The notes beneath the pieces were generated by a model. That model saw only the letters and a program-made list of their open reading frames with translations. It did no database searches and was not told the origin of the DNA. This document shows, piece by piece, positions 62,083 to 64,000 of a stretch of 64,000 bases of DNA. The stretch comes from Phylloscopus collybita (taxonomy: Eukaryota > Chordata > Aves > Passeriformes > Phylloscopidae), in NCBI GenBank assembly GCA_027886175.1, contig JAJNNQ010000075.1, positions 6,551,001-6,615,000 on the forward strand. The letters run 5' to 3'. Position 1 is the stretch's first letter; each line of letters starts with the position of its first letter. Made by a program: the position numbers and the translations under genes.

Positions 62083-62165
62083 TTCTATTCTATTCTATTC
62101 TATTCTATTCTATTCTATTCTATTCTATTCTATTCTATTCTATTCTATTCTATTCTATTCTATTC
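62083..62165. repeat. (ATTCT)n pentanucleotide microsatellite
   Basis: About 16 uninterrupted units (TTCTA phase, 83 bp). The Phe-Tyr-Ser-Ile-Leu frames across it are translations of the repeat. Confidence 0.97.
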
Positions 62166-64000
62166 CATTTCCCAGAGTCAGGTGCCTTGTGCTGTCCCTG
62201 GCTCTGCCTGAGAGAACTTCTCTCAAGTTCTGCTGTCTTTGCTTCACCCATCCTGCCGTGGGTTGCCATGCTGTGGGGATGCTGGGATTTGACAGCTGTG
62301 CTGAAGTACCAGGAAAGTGCCAAGACAGAAGGATTTCCCTGTGAGGCTGTAACGTCTTGCAGCTCTGCTGTCACTTGTTCTGTGGTGATGAATGCTGACA
62401 CACACTCCTGACCCATCCCACTGTGATTTCTGCCCTTGCTCACGGGAAGAAACACACTCTTTGTGTCTGGCACAGCTCTCTGGTGTCACAGGGAGCAGTG
62501 AAATGCTCTCACTGTCCTTCCTCAGGCTGGATCCATGCCCTGGCTTGGTGTATTGTGTGCACCACAAGCTCACGGAGCCCTGCAATAGTGCAGAGACAAG
62601 AAGAAAAAAAAGAAAAAAAAAAAGTTACTGCCAACAAAAATATCTAAGATGCATCTTTTCAGCCAATGCCTCTATGTGGAGATAATTTCCTTGGCAGCAT
62701 GGATAGTGAGTAAACAATCTGAGCAGATCAGGTGTGAAGGCATATTTGGTGTTTCAGCAGGTGGGTTTTTTTAATGCATGTGAAATCTAGAATTCATACT
62801 GCAGAAACTCAAGTATGATCCAACTAATCTAACAACAACTTCTTTTATTAAAGAACAGTTCTGACTGCTTTTGATGCAGCCTTTAAAATGTCATTAGGAG
62901 TAAAATGTAAATAAAGTAAACCAATGAGCCTGTTGAAGCTTTAATTAATGTAAGTATTTGAATAGTTGGGATTTTCAAGTTACAGTTTTTTGTGGTTCCA
63001 GGTTTGAGGATTTTGTTTAGCTACTCCTTGGTTACATAGGCAGTAGAGTAGGTTATAATGATACTGTATCAGATATTTTCAAATAGTTTGGTTTCTCCTA
63101 AAGGAGAAAACACTGAAGAGTGTCAGGACCAGTACTGGGGGGGAGGTGGGGATGGGGAAGGGGTTGTTTGGGGTTTTTTTTTTTTAAGTGAGGACTTGAT
63201 TGGAGAATGAGTACTGTGCCCGTGTGCACCCTTCCATGGGCGTGGCTGCACTTGTGAATGTTGTGAGTTTTCCTTTTTCTGGAAAACAAAAATCCTTGTT
63301 TTCTGTTCTCTGAAAATCTTCACTTGAGGATCAGACTGATTTTGGTACTGTTCCTCCTCGTTGAGGTAATGTTTGGCATTCTGGCTTGTGCTAGACTAAA
63401 ACTGAACTTCTAGAACATGTGTTTGAGGATTCCAAGCATAAAATAACCCTGCAGAATTTGAAACTATGTTTTTAATAGTGTAGTTCACTTTTTTCTTCCG
63501 TTCTCTTGGTGCTTTTTAGATAAACAGTGATAATCCCATGGCGCCAGTGGTGGCCTAAACTAAAATGTGATAAATATCTTGGGCAAAGATAGAGTGTGAA
63601 TGATTTATAAGATTGCCTGGAATTTTTTAGATATGACATCAATGGTAAGTCACTTAACAGTCAAAAGTTAAATTTTTCATGAAAAACACAGAGGCATAGT
63701 TATTGTGAATTTTTTCACAGCAATTTTGAAAAAACCCATTTATTCTTATGTTTGATTCTTCTTGGGTTTGTCTTCTGCTAAAAATACAAGTATTTCAATA
63801 GATGTTCATTAATACTTGCTTTGCTTGTCCATTGTGCTCACAAAGACTCTTGCAAAATTCAGCTCACTTCCTTTTATCCAGCTGTGCCAGCTCTGACCAA
63901 CTTAATTTGTGTTTTATAGAGGTTCTGTGTCTGGGGAGAGTACAGACAAAGTTAAAACTGCTTAAAAATTGAACTTGAAACATGATTTTGTAGTAGGTCA
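62166..64000. other. Non-coding DNA; G-quadruplex tract at 63137-63173
   Basis: No gene recognised. 63137-63173 holds G runs of 7, 2, 4, 4, 4 and 4 separated by short loops (1, 1, 2, 2 and 6 bases), a strong plus-strand quadruplex candidate, followed by a T run. A short A-rich run lies at 62605-62625. Confidence 0.45.

Noticed and set aside
1..64000. CRISPR array, operon or bacterial-type system
   Set aside because: No spaced direct repeats, operons or ribosome-binding sites. CR1, ERV and microRNA content show this is a vertebrate genome.

Overview
This window is vertebrate nuclear DNA, almost certainly from a bird and probably a songbird. The support is a scatter of 5'-truncated CR1 LINE fragments, a SINE with a tRNA-Ile-like head and a CR1-type tail (33488-33640), two endogenous-retrovirus LTR elements with clean target-site duplications, and the microRNA pair mir-30d/mir-30b. 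I found no exon of a recognisable protein-coding gene. Most open frames are chance frames or result from the GC-rich, stop-poor CpG island.

Layout. Positions 1 to about 34500 look intergenic. They hold an ~81-bp tandem array broken by an ERV insertion with a tRNA-Gly primer-binding site (6500-8735), several CR1 pieces, a solo LTR nested inside a CR1 (18736-19590), microsatellites and G-rich tracts. A long CR1 (34561-35260) is followed by a TATA-less CpG-island promoter (about 35585-36180) with inverted CCAAT boxes, GC boxes, a YY1-like site and a perfect palindromic CRE. A probable first-exon donor lies at 35927/35928. The island is flanked by ~150-bp near-identical inverted-repeat arms (35306-35460 and 36451-36597).

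From 36 kb rightward the DNA is AT-rich, intron-like and contains no recognised coding gene. At 56763-56834 lies mir-30d, with both mature arms matching the known vertebrate sequences base for base. About 3.9 kb downstream on the same strand (60697-60786) lies mir-30b, in the order and spacing known for the vertebrate 30d/30b cluster. The simplest reading is that the CpG island drives a non-coding primary transcript carrying mir-30d and then mir-30b. This is inferred from strand, spacing and the absence of other genes.

The most notable observation is that mir-30b has an intact 3p side but a changed 5p seed: three transitions (T3C, C7T, T9C) replace the family seed GUAAACA with GCAAAUA. Further substitutions in the lower stem largely preserve pairing as G-U wobbles. 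Other points worth checking are the inverted repeat around the promoter, a second long fold-back 2.4 kb upstream of mir-30d with two abutting perfect hairpins at its edge, and the unusual LTR-PBS-terminus structure of the ERV at 6658-8109.
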